Positions 44,018 through 53,381 of a stretch of DNA of 64,000 bases are shown in pieces. Source of the DNA: Streptomyces sp. NBC_01549 (GTDB taxonomy: Bacteria; Actinomycetota; Actinomycetes; Streptomycetales; Streptomycetaceae). Each line of letters opens with the position of its first letter. Positions within the stretch are counted from its first letter, which is position 1. Location: positions 4,769,001-4,833,000 of the forward strand of contig NZ_JAPEPW010000001.1 of assembly GCF_026339955.1 (NCBI RefSeq). The letters are read 5' to 3'. Made by a program: the position numbers and the translations under genes. A model generated the notes under the pieces. The model was given only the letters and a program-made list of their open reading frames with translations. It did no database searches and was not told the DNA's origin.

Positions 44018-44971
44018 ATGACGGCGTCGAACCCCTCTCACGACGAGCACGACGAGTCCAGGAACCTCTCCCGCCCTCGGCTTCGCCCGAGCGGGGGGAC
44101 CGCCATCGGCGGACAGCCGCTCGGTGGCGCCCACCTCGACAGTACGGCGCAACTCATGAACGCGATCACCAGCCAGCTCGGCAGTCAGCTCAGTCTCGTC
44201 TCGCTCAACGGAGCCCGCCGTCCCGCGCCCCCGCCGCTCGTCCTCGTCGCACACGGCAGCCGCGACCCGCGCGCGCTGAACACCGTACGCACCCTGATGG
44301 AGCGCGTCCGCGAGCTGCGCCCGCACCTGCCCGTGCACCTCGGCCACATCGAGCTCAACGAACCGCTGCTGGCCGACACGCTCGCCTCCCTCGACCCCAA
44401 GGACGGTGCCGTTCTCGTGCCGCTGCTGCTCAGCCGCGGCTACCACGTCAAGCGGGACATCCCCGAGGCCGCGGCTGCCGTACCGGAACTGCGGGCCCGT
44501 ATCGCCGCCCCGCTCGGCCCGCACCCCCTGCTCGTCGAGACGCTGTACGCCCGGCTCGTCGAGGCCGGCTGGCGGGCCGGGATGAGCGACGCGGCCCGGC
44601 GTGCCGGCGGGGTCGTGCTCGCCGCCGCGGGCTCGCGCGACCCGGAGTCGATCGTCGACACCCGCCGCACCGCCCAGCTGCTGGCCGAACGCCTCGGCGT
44701 GCCCGTCGTCCCCGCCTACGCCTCCGCCGCCGCGCCCACCGTCGCCGCCGCCGTACGCGCCCTGGCCGTCCGCGGCCGCCACCGCATCGCCGTCGCCTCC
44801 TACTTCACGGCCCCCGGCCGCTTCGCCACCGAGTGCGCCGCGGCGGCCCCCTGGATCGCCGCCGACCCCCTGGGCACCCACGCCGCGATGGCCCGACTGG
44901 TCCTGCACCGCTACGACCAGGCCGCGGCGACCCCCGAACCGGCCCCCGAACGCGAGCTGGCCTCGGCCTGA
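44018..44971 (+). CDS. Sirohydrochlorin chelatase (CbiX/SirB-like)
   Basis: A 317-residue protein with two CbiX-type halves. The first has LVLVAHGSRDPRALNTV, whose His is a metal/tetrapyrrole ligand, and HLPVHLGHIELNEP plus LSRGYHVKRDIP with a second His; the second half repeats the fold (VVLAAAGSRDPESIVDT). Such enzymes insert iron or cobalt into sirohydrochlorin, giving siroheme or a cobalamin precursor. The first 60 residues are a Ser/Gly-rich extension. Siroheme is the cofactor of NirB, encoded 11 kb away, so a supply role fits. ATG 44018 is the only reasonable start. Confidence 0.87.
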   Translation: MTASNPSHDEHDESRNLSRPRLRPSGGTAIGGQPLGGAHLDSTAQLMNAITSQLGSQLSLVSLNGARRPAPPPLVLVAHGSRDPRALNTVRTLMERVRELRPHLPVHLGHIELNEPLLADTLASLDPKDGAVLVPLLLSRGYHVKRDIPEAAAAVPELRARIAAPLGPHPLLVETLYARLVEAGWRAGMSDAARRAGGVVLAAAGSRDPESIVDTRRTAQLLAERLGVPVVPAYASAAAPTVAAAVRALAVRGRHRIAVASYFTAPGRFATECAAAAPWIAADPLGTHAAMARLVLHRYDQAAATPEPAPERELASA

Positions 44972-45033
44972 TCCACGACTGCCGGCGGTAGGCCGCGCCC
45001 CGTTTGTCACTGCCTGCGTTTACTGTCGGGTAC

Positions 45034-46371
45034 ATGGACGGCACCGCACCCCTCTCCGACGAGTACGACCCGACGTCAGTCGAGCGCTGGGCCGTAGAAC
45101 CCGACAAACGTCCCGGCCGCACCGCCTTCCAGCGCGACCGCGCCCGCGTGCTGCACTCCTCCGCGCTGCGCCGTCTCGCGGGCAAGACCCAGGTCGTCAC
45201 CCCCGGCACCCGCAGTCAGGCCTGGGACGCCAGTGCCCGCACCCGCCTCACGCACTCCCTGGAATGCGCGCAGGTGGGCCGCGAACTCGGCGACGCCCTC
45301 GGCTGCGACCCCGACCTCGTCGAGGCGGCCTGTCTCTCCCACGACCTCGGCCACCCGCCCTTCGGGCACAACGGCGAACAGGCGCTGAACGAGTTCGCGG
45401 AGGACTGCGGCGGCTTCGAGGGCAACGCGCAGTCGCTGCGCCTGCTGACCAGGATCGAGCCCAAGCGCTTCGTCCGCTCCGACGCCGTTGCATCAGCCGC
45501 TGCCGCGGCGGGGGACGAACTCGTCAGCGTGGGACTGAACCTCACCCGCGCCGCCCTCGACGCTTCCACCAAGTACCCCTGGCCGCGCGGCGCCCACCCC
45601 ACCGACCCCGCCTCGCCGAAGTTCGGGACCTACGAGGACGACCGGCCGGTCTTCGACTGGGTCCGCAAGGGCGCCCCCGGCACCCGTACGTGCTTCGAGG
45701 CCCAGGTCATGGACTGGTCCGACGACGTGGCGTACTCGGTGCACGACGTCGAGGACGGACTGCACGCCGGCCACATCGACCCCAACTGCCTGCACGCGGA
45801 ACCGGAACGCGAGGAGATCTTCAAGGTCGCCATCGGCCGGTACGTGCCCGCCGACACCGACCCGGCCGAACTCTCCGAGGCCCTCGACCGGCTCCTGGAG
45901 CAGGAGTGGTGGCCACACGGGTACGACGGATCGGCCGTCGCACAGGCCCGGTTGAAGGACGCCACCAGCCAGCTCATCGGCCGCTTCTGCCTGGCCGCCG
46001 AGGGCGCCACCCGCGCACGGTACGGCGCCGGCCGACTCACCCGGTACGCGGCGGAACTGGTCGTCCCGCGCGCCGCCCGCCACGAGTGCGCCGTCCTCAA
46101 GGCCGTCGCCGACCGGTACGTCATGCAACGCGCCGAGCAGGAGCGGCTCCGCGCCGATCAGCGGATCGTCGTCGCCGAGCTGGCCGAGGCGCTCACCGCC
46201 CGCGCCCCCGACGGTCTTGACCCGCAGTTCCGGGCGCTGTTCGACGCCGCCGGAGACGACCGCGCACGCAAGCGGGTGATCGTCGACCAGATCGCCTCGC
46301 TCACCGACGCCTCGGCACGCTCACTGCACCACGGGCTCACCACCCGCCCCACAGGCGGCGGCGGAGTGTGA
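45034..46371 (+). CDS. dgt: Deoxyguanosinetriphosphate triphosphohydrolase-like protein
   Basis: A 445-residue HD-domain enzyme that removes triphosphate from dNTPs. The HD metal site is complete: RLTHSLECAQVG, the paired His-Asp in CLSHDLGHPPFGHNGE, and the later Asp in MDWSDDVAYSVHDVEDG. Length matches the actinobacterial Dgt group. ATG 45034 is taken as the start; TACTGT lies just upstream and no ribosome site is visible, so the message may be leaderless. It ends 91 bases before the oxidoreductase gene on the same strand, with dnaG further on. Confidence 0.9.
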   Translation: MDGTAPLSDEYDPTSVERWAVEPDKRPGRTAFQRDRARVLHSSALRRLAGKTQVVTPGTRSQAWDASARTRLTHSLECAQVGRELGDALGCDPDLVEAACLSHDLGHPPFGHNGEQALNEFAEDCGGFEGNAQSLRLLTRIEPKRFVRSDAVASAAAAAGDELVSVGLNLTRAALDASTKYPWPRGAHPTDPASPKFGTYEDDRPVFDWVRKGAPGTRTCFEAQVMDWSDDVAYSVHDVEDGLHAGHIDPNCLHAEPEREEIFKVAIGRYVPADTDPAELSEALDRLLEQEWWPHGYDGSAVAQARLKDATSQLIGRFCLAAEGATRARYGAGRLTRYAAELVVPRAARHECAVLKAVADRYVMQRAEQERLRADQRIVVAELAEALTARAPDGLDPQFRALFDAAGDDRARKRVIVDQIASLTDASARSLHHGLTTRPTGGGGV

Positions 46372-46462
46372 CCCTGCGTGGCCTGATCGGGCCACACCCT
46401 CTTCCCGCATCACGCTGCGTGCGGGACGCTCGCTTGGCGACAACGTTACGAGGAGGCATCAA

Positions 46463-47728
46463 GTGGTCGACGCGGATCAGACATTCGTCATCGTCGGAGG
46501 AGGCCTGGCCGGCGCCAAGGCGGCCGAGACGCTCCGAGCGGAGGGTTTCACCGGCCGCGTGATACTGATCTGCGACGAACGTGACCACCCCTACGAGCGC
46601 CCGCCGCTCTCGAAGGGCTATCTGCTGGGCAAGGAGGAGCGGGACAGCGTCTTCGTGCACGAACCCGCCTGGTACGCGCAGAACGACGTGGAGCTGCACC
46701 TCGGCCAGACCGTCGACGCCATCGACCGCACGGCGAAGACCGTCCGCTTCGGCGACGACGGCACCCTCGTCCACTACGACAAGCTGCTCCTCGCGACCGG
46801 CGCCGAGCCGCGCCGCCTCGACATCCCGGGGACGGACCTCGCGGGCGTCCATCACCTGCGCCGCCTCGCCCACGCCGAGCGCCTCAAGGGCGTCCTGGCC
46901 GCGCTCGGCCGTGACAACGGGCACATCGTGATCGCGGGCGCGGGCTGGATCGGTCTGGAGGTCGCGGCGGCGGCCCGCGAGTACGGCGCCGAGGTCACCG
47001 TCGTCGAACACGGGCCGACCCCGCTGCACGCGGTCCTCGGCCCCGAGCTCGGCCAGCTCTTCGCCGAACTGCACCGCGAGCACGGCGTCCGCTTCCACTT
47101 CGGGGCCCGGCTCACCGAGATCGTCGGCCAGGACGGCATGGTGCTGGCCGCCCGCACGGACGACGGCGAGGAGCACCTCGCCCACGACGTCCTGGCGGCC
47201 ATCGGAGCGGCGCCGCGCACGGGCCTCGCCGAGGCCGCGGGCCTGAAGATCGCCGACCGGGCGCACGGTGGGGGTGTCGCGGTCGACGAGGGGCTGCGTA
47301 CCTCCGACCCCGACATCTACGCCGCCGGTGACGTCGCCGCCTTCCCTCACCCCCTCTTCGACACCCGGCTGCGCGTCGAGCACTGGGCCAACGCCCTCAA
47401 CGGCGGACCCGCGGCGGCCCGCTCGATGCTGGACCGCGGGACGGTGTACGACCGCGTGCCCTACTTCTTCTCCGACCAGTACGACGTCGGGCTCGAGTAC
47501 TCGGGCTGGGCGCCCCCGGGGACGTACGACGAAGTGGTGATCAGGGGCGACGCGGGCAAGCGGCAGTTCATCGCCTTCTGGATGAAGGACGGACGGGTGC
47601 TGGCCGGGATGAACGTGAATGTGTGGGACGTCACGGAACCCGTCCAGCGGCTGATCCGGTCCCGGGCCCGGGTGGACACCGAGGCACTGGCGAACCCGCA
47701 CGTACCGCTGGAGAGCCTCGTTCCCTGA
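46463..47728 (+). CDS. FAD-dependent NAD(P)H oxidoreductase (ferredoxin-reductase-like)
   Basis: A 421-residue flavoprotein with FAD motif FVIVGGGLAGAKAAETL at residue 9, the PPLSKGYLLG loop, an NAD(P)-binding motif VIAGAGWIGLEVAAAA near 153, and DIYAAGDVAAFPHPLF near 289. A reductase C-terminal domain follows. It resembles reductases that feed electrons to ferredoxins of oxygenases or P450s, but no ferredoxin gene adjoins it. GTG 46463 has AGGAGG six bases upstream. It lies between dgt and dnaG on the same strand. Confidence 0.9.
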   Translation: MVDADQTFVIVGGGLAGAKAAETLRAEGFTGRVILICDERDHPYERPPLSKGYLLGKEERDSVFVHEPAWYAQNDVELHLGQTVDAIDRTAKTVRFGDDGTLVHYDKLLLATGAEPRRLDIPGTDLAGVHHLRRLAHAERLKGVLAALGRDNGHIVIAGAGWIGLEVAAAAREYGAEVTVVEHGPTPLHAVLGPELGQLFAELHREHGVRFHFGARLTEIVGQDGMVLAARTDDGEEHLAHDVLAAIGAAPRTGLAEAAGLKIADRAHGGGVAVDEGLRTSDPDIYAAGDVAAFPHPLFDTRLRVEHWANALNGGPAAARSMLDRGTVYDRVPYFFSDQYDVGLEYSGWAPPGTYDEVVIRGDAGKRQFIAFWMKDGRVLAGMNVNVWDVTEPVQRLIRSRARVDTEALANPHVPLESLVP

Positions 47729-47771
47729 CCGAGCCCCCAGGAGTGTCAGTCCGGCCCCGTAGAATCACCTC

Positions 47772-49679
47772 GTGGCTGGAAGGATCAACGACGAGGACGT
47801 GAAGGCGGTTCGGGACGCGGTCCCGATCGACGCCGTCGTGTCCGAGTACCTCCAGCTGCGCAACGCGGGCGGCGGAAACCTCAAGGGGCTGTGCCCCTTC
47901 CACGACGAGAAGTCCCCGTCCTTCCAGGTCAGCCCCAGCAAGGGCCTCTTCCACTGCTTCGGCTGCCAGGAGGGCGGCGACACCATCACGTTCGTGATGA
48001 AGGTCGACCACCTCACCTTCTCGGAGTCCGTCGAGCGCCTCGCCGGGCAGGCCGGCATCACCCTGCGTTACGAGGAGGGCGGGTACAACCCCTCCCACCA
48101 GCGCGGCGAACGGATCCGTCTGGTCGAGGCGCACAAGATCGCCGCCCAGTTCTACGTCGAGCAGCTCGACACCAGCCCCGAGGCCGACGCGGGCCGCAAG
48201 TTCCTCGCCGAGCGCGGTTTCGACCAGGCCGCCGCCGCGCACTTCGGCGTCGGCTACAGCCCCCAGGGCTGGGACCACCTCACCCGCCATCTGCGCGGCA
48301 AGGGCTTCAGCGACAAGGAGCTGCTCCTCTCCGGCCTCTCCCAGGAGGGCCGCCGGGGCCCCATCGACCGCTTCCGGGGCCGCCTGATGTGGCCGATCCG
48401 CGACATCGGCGGCGAGGTCGTCGGCTTCGGCGCGCGCAAGCTGTACGAGGCGGACAACGGCCCGAAGTACCTGAACACACCCGACACCGCGATCTACAAG
48501 AAGTCCCAGGTCCTCTACGGCATCGACCTGGCCAAGAAGGACATCGCCAAGGCCAGCCGCGCGGTCGTCGTCGAGGGCTACACCGACGTCATGGCCTGCC
48601 ACCTGGCCGGCATCACCACCGCGATCGCGACCTGCGGCACGGCGTTCGGCAGCGACCACATCAAGATCCTCAGGCGCCTCCTGATGGACAACGGCTCGGC
48701 CCGGGTGATCTTCACCTTCGACGGCGACGCGGCGGGCCAGAAGGCCGCCCTGCGCGCCTTCGAGGACGACCAGAAGTTCGCCGCCGAGACGTACATCGCC
48801 ATCGCGCCGGACGGCATGGACCCCTGCGACCTGCGCCTCGCCAAGGGCGACGAGGCGGTCGCCGACCTCGTCGAACCCCGCACGCCCCTCTTCGAGTTCG
48901 CCCTGCGCCAGATCATCCTGCGCTACGACCTGGAGACCCCGGCGGGCCGCGCCGCCGCGCTCGACGAGGCGGCCCCCATCGTCGCCCGCATCAAGAACAG
49001 CGGCGCCCAGCACGAGGTCGCCGTGCAGCTCGCCGGCATGCTCGGCATCCTCGACACCCAGTTCGTGGTCAAGCGGGTGGCCCAGCTGGCCCGTTGGGCC
49101 CGCGACCGCGGCGGCAAGGGCCCGGCCCCGGCACCGAACGGGCAGCGCCCTCAGCCAATGTACGGCGCCGTCCAGACCCCCGCCGGCGGCCCGGCGCTCA
49201 ACCTCCGCAACCCCGTGTTCGCCACCGAGCGTGAGCTGCTCAAGCTCGCCCTCCAGCGACCCGAGCTGGTCTCCCCGGCCTTCGACGCCTACGGGATCGA
49301 CGAGTTCACCGCCTCCCCCTACGCCGCCGTACGCCTGGCGATCATGGAGGCGGGCGGCGCCGACTACGGCACGCAGGACCCCCAGGAGTATCTGGTCCGG
49401 GTCCGCGAGGCCGCCCCGGACGACGTGGTCCGCTCCATGGTCACCGAGCTGGCCGTCGAGGCGATCATGCGCAAGACCGTCGACGAGACCTACGCGGGCG
49501 ACCAGCTCGTCATGGTCCGCCGCCGCGCCGTCGAGCGCCGCATCGTGGACGTCCAGGGCGCCCTGGCCCGCGCCAGCGCCCACGGCGACCCGGCCCAGCT
49601 GGCAGCCGTGCAGAACGAGTTGTGGGTGCTCCAGCAGTACGGTCAGGCACTGCGCGAGCGGGGCGCGGAGGCGCTCTGA
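47772..49679 (+). CDS. dnaG: DNA primase
   Basis: A 635-residue primase that makes RNA primers at the replication fork. The N-terminal zinc-binding domain (CPFHDEKSPSF ... HCFGC, residues about 41-66), the RNA-polymerase core with the VEGYTDVMACHLAG TOPRIM Glu and FTFDGDAAGQKAA Asp residues, and the C-terminal DnaB-interaction domain (about 480-635) are all present. GTG 47772 lies six bases after TAGAAT, a good -10 box, so transcription may start at or near the start codon. It precedes an HrdA-type sigma factor gene on the same strand, 362 bases on. Confidence 0.94.
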   Translation: MAGRINDEDVKAVRDAVPIDAVVSEYLQLRNAGGGNLKGLCPFHDEKSPSFQVSPSKGLFHCFGCQEGGDTITFVMKVDHLTFSESVERLAGQAGITLRYEEGGYNPSHQRGERIRLVEAHKIAAQFYVEQLDTSPEADAGRKFLAERGFDQAAAAHFGVGYSPQGWDHLTRHLRGKGFSDKELLLSGLSQEGRRGPIDRFRGRLMWPIRDIGGEVVGFGARKLYEADNGPKYLNTPDTAIYKKSQVLYGIDLAKKDIAKASRAVVVEGYTDVMACHLAGITTAIATCGTAFGSDHIKILRRLLMDNGSARVIFTFDGDAAGQKAALRAFEDDQKFAAETYIAIAPDGMDPCDLRLAKGDEAVADLVEPRTPLFEFALRQIILRYDLETPAGRAAALDEAAPIVARIKNSGAQHEVAVQLAGMLGILDTQFVVKRVAQLARWARDRGGKGPAPAPNGQRPQPMYGAVQTPAGGPALNLRNPVFATERELLKLALQRPELVSPAFDAYGIDEFTASPYAAVRLAIMEAGGADYGTQDPQEYLVRVREAAPDDVVRSMVTELAVEAIMRKTVDETYAGDQLVMVRRRAVERRIVDVQGALARASAHGDPAQLAAVQNELWVLQQYGQALRERGAEAL

Positions 49680-50041
49680 GGCCGCCCTGCCCGGTCCTGG
49701 GCCCGGGCTGCCCGGATGGGCCCGGCGCACATGCCAATCCCGTACGCCGTTCAATCGGTTTCGCGCGCGCTGAGCTGCGCACTCGGACGGCACGGTAACC
49801 ACCGGGTCACCGAATGGAAGCAAAAAGTCACCGCACGCCCCTCGTGGCGGCGATGTGTCGTACTCCACACTGGGTTGCGGTGCCTGAGTCCTCGGAGCGC
49901 GGCCGACCCGCACGCGACGGGTTTCCGATTCCCGCGGTTCCGCCAAACGACTACGGGATGGACAGCGGCGAGGCCGTCGACCCCATCCCCGACGTACCGC
50001 TGCCGCACGCCTCAGCAGCGACATTCCTGGAGGTCGCCCCC

Positions 50042-51184
50042 GTGCAGACCCAGACCCTCACACAGACCGAGAACCTCACGGACACGGATACGGACGCCGA
50101 GCCCGACGTCGTCGCGGCGGTGCCCCCGCAGAGCCGTGTGGCGCACCACCCCGAGACGGAGCCGGACGGGCCGCCGGCGGCCGCGGTCGAGGCCGAGCCC
50201 GTCGAGGTCGAAACCGAGGCCGAGGTCCCGGAGCCCGTCGAACTGCCCCGAGGACGCGGTACGGACACCGGAGGCCCCTCCTCGGACCTGTTCCGCCAGT
50301 ACCTGCGCGAGATCGGCCGCATTCCGCTGCTCACCGCGGTGGAGGAGGTCGAACTCGCCCGCCGCGTCGAGGCCGGGCTCTTCGCCGAGGAGAAGCTCCG
50401 CCTCACCCCCGACTTGGACAGTCAGCTCGCCCTCGACCTCGACAAACTCGTCGTCATGGGCCGCATGGCCAAGCGCCGCCTCATCGAGGCGAACCTGCGC
50501 CTGGTCGTCTCGGTCGCGAAACGCTATGTGGGCCGCGGGCTCACCATGCTCGACCTGGTCCAGGAGGGCAACCTCGGTCTGATCAGGGCGGTGGAGAAGT
50601 TCGACTACGCCCGTGGGTACAAGTTCTCGACGTACGCGACCTGGTGGATCCGGCAGGCCATGTCACGGGCGCTCGCGGATCAGGCCCGTACGATCCGAGT
50701 CCCCGTCCACGTGGTCGAGTTGATCAACCGGGTCGTGCGTGTCCAGCGGCGGATGCTGCAGGAGCGCGGCTACGAACCGACGCCGGACGAGGTCGCCACG
50801 CACCTCGACCTTCCCGGTGAGCGGGTGAGTGAGGTGCTGCGCCTCGCCCAGGAGCCGGTGTCGTTGCACGCGCCGGTGGGGGAGGAGGACGACGTCGCGC
50901 TCGGCGACCTGATCGAGGACGGGGATGCCACCTCGCCGGTGGAGTCCGCGGCCTTTCTGCTCCTGCGGGAACACCTGGAAGCGGTGCTGTCCACGCTCGG
51001 CGAGCGTGAACGCAAGGTCGTGCAGCTCCGGTACGGGCTCGCGGACGGGCGCCCCCGCACGCTCGAGGAGATTGGCCGCATCTTCGGCGTCACCCGTGAA
51101 CGTATCCGCCAGATCGAGTCCAAGACCCTCAACAAACTGAGGGACCATGCCTTCGCAGACCAACTCCGCGGCTACCTGGACTGA
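50042..51184 (+). CDS. hrdA: RNA polymerase sigma factor of the principal (RpoD/Hrd) family
   Basis: A sigma-70 protein with an acidic, low-complexity N-terminal part and conserved regions 1.2 (LFRQYLREIGRIPLLT), 2 (DLVQEGNLGLIRAVEKFDY, YKFSTYATWWIRQAMSRAL), 3 and 4 (LEEIGRIFGVTRERIRQIES). GTG 50042 is preferred: GGAGGT lies eight bases upstream and the product is 380 residues. The frame is open back to an ATG at 49814 without a ribosome site. The Hrd-type sequence and dnaG neighbour match the S. coelicolor hrdA setting as I recall it; the symbol is by synteny. HrdA is a non-essential relative of the housekeeping HrdB. Confidence 0.82.
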   Translation: MQTQTLTQTENLTDTDTDAEPDVVAAVPPQSRVAHHPETEPDGPPAAAVEAEPVEVETEAEVPEPVELPRGRGTDTGGPSSDLFRQYLREIGRIPLLTAVEEVELARRVEAGLFAEEKLRLTPDLDSQLALDLDKLVVMGRMAKRRLIEANLRLVVSVAKRYVGRGLTMLDLVQEGNLGLIRAVEKFDYARGYKFSTYATWWIRQAMSRALADQARTIRVPVHVVELINRVVRVQRRMLQERGYEPTPDEVATHLDLPGERVSEVLRLAQEPVSLHAPVGEEDDVALGDLIEDGDATSPVESAAFLLLREHLEAVLSTLGERERKVVQLRYGLADGRPRTLEEIGRIFGVTRERIRQIESKTLNKLRDHAFADQLRGYLD

Positions 51185-51194
51185 CCCGACGTCT

Positions 51195-51420
51195 CTCGCC
51201 CCCGCCGCCCCTACCCGTCCCATCCCTGGGGGCTACGCCCCCAGACCCCCGATCGGCGTGAACGGCCTCGTCCTCAAACGCCGGACGGGCTGAAGGCTTT
51301 TAGGGGCGCGGGGAACTGCGCGACCAGCCCCCGCCCGCCCGCAGTCGAAGAACCCACCCGGGGGTCTGGGGGCGGAGCCCCCAGGTTGAGGATGGGACGG
51401 GTAGGGGCGGCGGGGGCGAG
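51195..51420. repeat. Long inverted repeat with ~57-bp arms between convergent genes
   Basis: 51195-51251 and 51359-51420 are inverse copies: both contain the string CCCCTACCCGTCCCATCC and GGGGGCT-CGCCCCCAGACCCCCG, with a short indel and few mismatches. The centre holds CGCCGGACGGGCTGA and TTTTAGGGGCGCGGGGAACT, sequences that recur in Streptomyces intergenic regions. It separates hrdA from the ABC exporter genes and probably ends transcription from both sides. Confidence 0.85.
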
Positions 51421-51452
51421 GAAACGCACCTCCCCGCACCCCTACCCACCCG

Positions 51453-53381
51453 CTAGTCGACCTCCGCCACCGCCTGGGCGAACTGGGCCTTGTAGAGGCG
51501 CGCGTACGCACCGTCCGCCGCCAACAGCTCCGCATGCGCGCCCTGCTCGACGATCGACCCGTTCTCCATCACCAGGATGGTGTCCGCGTCCCGGATCGTG
51601 GAGAGCCGGTGGGCGATCACGAACGACGTCCGCCCGTGCGCGAGCTTCGCCATCGCCTTCTGGATCAGCACCTCCGTACGGGTGTCGACGGAACTGGTCG
51701 CCTCGTCGAGGACAAGGATCACCGGGTCGGACAGGAACGCCCGCGCGATGGTGATCAGCTGCTTCTCACCCGCGCTGACCCCCGTCCCCTCGTCGTCGAT
51801 GACGGTGTCGTAGCCCTCGGGGAGCGTACGGATGAAACGGTCCGCGTGCGCGGCCCGCGCCGCCTCCTCGATCTCCCCGCGCGTGACCTCACGCGAGGCC
51901 CCGTACGCGATGTTCTCCGCGATCGTGCCGCCGAACAGCCAGGTGTCCTGGAGCACCATCCCGATCCCGGCCCGGAGTTCGTCCCGGGACATGGACGCGA
52001 TGTCGACGCCGTCGAGGGTGATCCGGCCGCCGGTGACGTCGTAGAAGCGCATCAGAAGGTTCACCAGCGTGGTCTTGCCGGCGCCGGTCGGGCCGACGAT
52101 CGCCACCGTGTGGCCCGGCTCGACCTTCAGGGACAGGTCCTCGATGAGCGGCTTCTCGGGGTCGTAGCGGAAGGACACGTTCTCCAGCGCCACCCGCCCG
52201 CGCAGCTCGTCGGGGCGCGCCGCCGGCACCGGGTCGGCCTGCTGCTCCTCCGCGTCGAGGAGTTCGAATATCCGCTCCGCCGACGCGACACCGGACTGCA
52301 CGAGGTTCGCCATCGAGGCGACCTGCGTCAGCGGCATCGAGAACTGGCGGGAGTACTGGATGAAGGCCTGGACATCGCCGATCGACAGTGAGCCGGACGC
52401 GACACGCAGTCCGCCGACCACCGCCACCAGCACGTAGTTCAGGTTCGACACGAACATCATCAGCGGCTGCATGACCCCGCTGTTGAACTGCGCCTTGAAC
52501 CCGGCCTCGTACAACTTCTCGTTCTGCTCGGCGAACTGAGCCGCCGACTCCTCCTGCCGCCCGAACACCTTCACCAGCGTGTGCCCGGTGTACATCTCCT
52601 CGATGTGGGCGTTGAGCTTGCCGGTGGTGCGCCACTGCTGCACGAAGTGCGGCTGCGACCGCTTGCCGATGCGGGTGGCGACGACGAAGGACAGCGGGAC
52701 CGTGACGAGCGCGACCAGCGCGAGCAGCCACGACACCCAGAACATCACCGTGAGCACACCGATGATGGTCAGCAGGGAGTTCACCAGCTGGCCCATCGAC
52801 TGCTGCAGGGTCTGCTGGATGTTGTCGATGTCGTTCGTGGCACGGCTGAGCACCTCACCGCGCTGGCGCTTGTCGAAGTACGACAGCGGCAGCCGGGAGA
52901 GCTTCGCCTGCAGGTCCTCACGCATGTGGTAGACGGTCTTGTTGACGGCCCGGTTCACCAGGCGCGTCGCCACCGCCATCAGCAGACCGGCCAGCAGGAA
53001 CGTACAGAGCGCGAGCAGCAGTACGTTGCCGACGGCGTCGAAGTCGATGCCCTTGCCGGGGGTGAAGTCCGTGCCCGCGAGCATGTCGGCCATGCCGCCC
53101 TCGCCGCGCCGCCGCATACCCGCGAGGACCTCGGCCTTGGTGGCGCCGGCCGGCATCTGCCGCCCGATGATGCCCGCGAAGACCAGGTCGGTCGCCCTGC
53201 CGAGGATCTTCGGCCCGACCACCGAGAGCCCCACGCTCAGGACGACGGCGACCAGCATCCCGTACATCGTGGCGCGTTCGGGTTTGAACTGGGCCAGGAG
53301 CCTCTTCCCGGACACCTTGAAATCCATTGAGCGCTGATCGGGGCCGCCCCCGGCCATCATGCGTCCCATGGGCCCGGCCAT
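51453..53381 (-). CDS. ABC exporter half-transporter (membrane + ATPase), second gene of pair
   Basis: A 642-residue fused permease-ATPase of the MsbA/LmrA-type multidrug/lipid exporter family. Six hydrophobic segments lie in residues 40-330, including an intracellular motif (YFDKRQRGEVLSRATNDIDN). The ATPase domain has Walker A GPTGAGKTTL near residue 430, the LSGGQ-position motif as VSAGEKQLI, and Walker B VILVLDEATSSVD with the catalytic Glu. The Met-Gly-rich N-terminus is extended. Its ATG overlaps the stop of the upstream ABC gene by one base (TGATG), so the two are coupled and probably form a heterodimer. Substrate unknown. Confidence 0.9.
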   Translation of the reverse strand: MAGPMGRMMAGGGPDQRSMDFKVSGKRLLAQFKPERATMYGMLVAVVLSVGLSVVGPKILGRATDLVFAGIIGRQMPAGATKAEVLAGMRRRGEGGMADMLAGTDFTPGKGIDFDAVGNVLLLALCTFLLAGLLMAVATRLVNRAVNKTVYHMREDLQAKLSRLPLSYFDKRQRGEVLSRATNDIDNIQQTLQQSMGQLVNSLLTIIGVLTVMFWVSWLLALVALVTVPLSFVVATRIGKRSQPHFVQQWRTTGKLNAHIEEMYTGHTLVKVFGRQEESAAQFAEQNEKLYEAGFKAQFNSGVMQPLMMFVSNLNYVLVAVVGGLRVASGSLSIGDVQAFIQYSRQFSMPLTQVASMANLVQSGVASAERIFELLDAEEQQADPVPAARPDELRGRVALENVSFRYDPEKPLIEDLSLKVEPGHTVAIVGPTGAGKTTLVNLLMRFYDVTGGRITLDGVDIASMSRDELRAGIGMVLQDTWLFGGTIAENIAYGASREVTRGEIEEAARAAHADRFIRTLPEGYDTVIDDEGTGVSAGEKQLITIARAFLSDPVILVLDEATSSVDTRTEVLIQKAMAKLAHGRTSFVIAHRLSTIRDADTILVMENGSIVEQGAHAELLAADGAYARLYKAQFAQAVAEVD

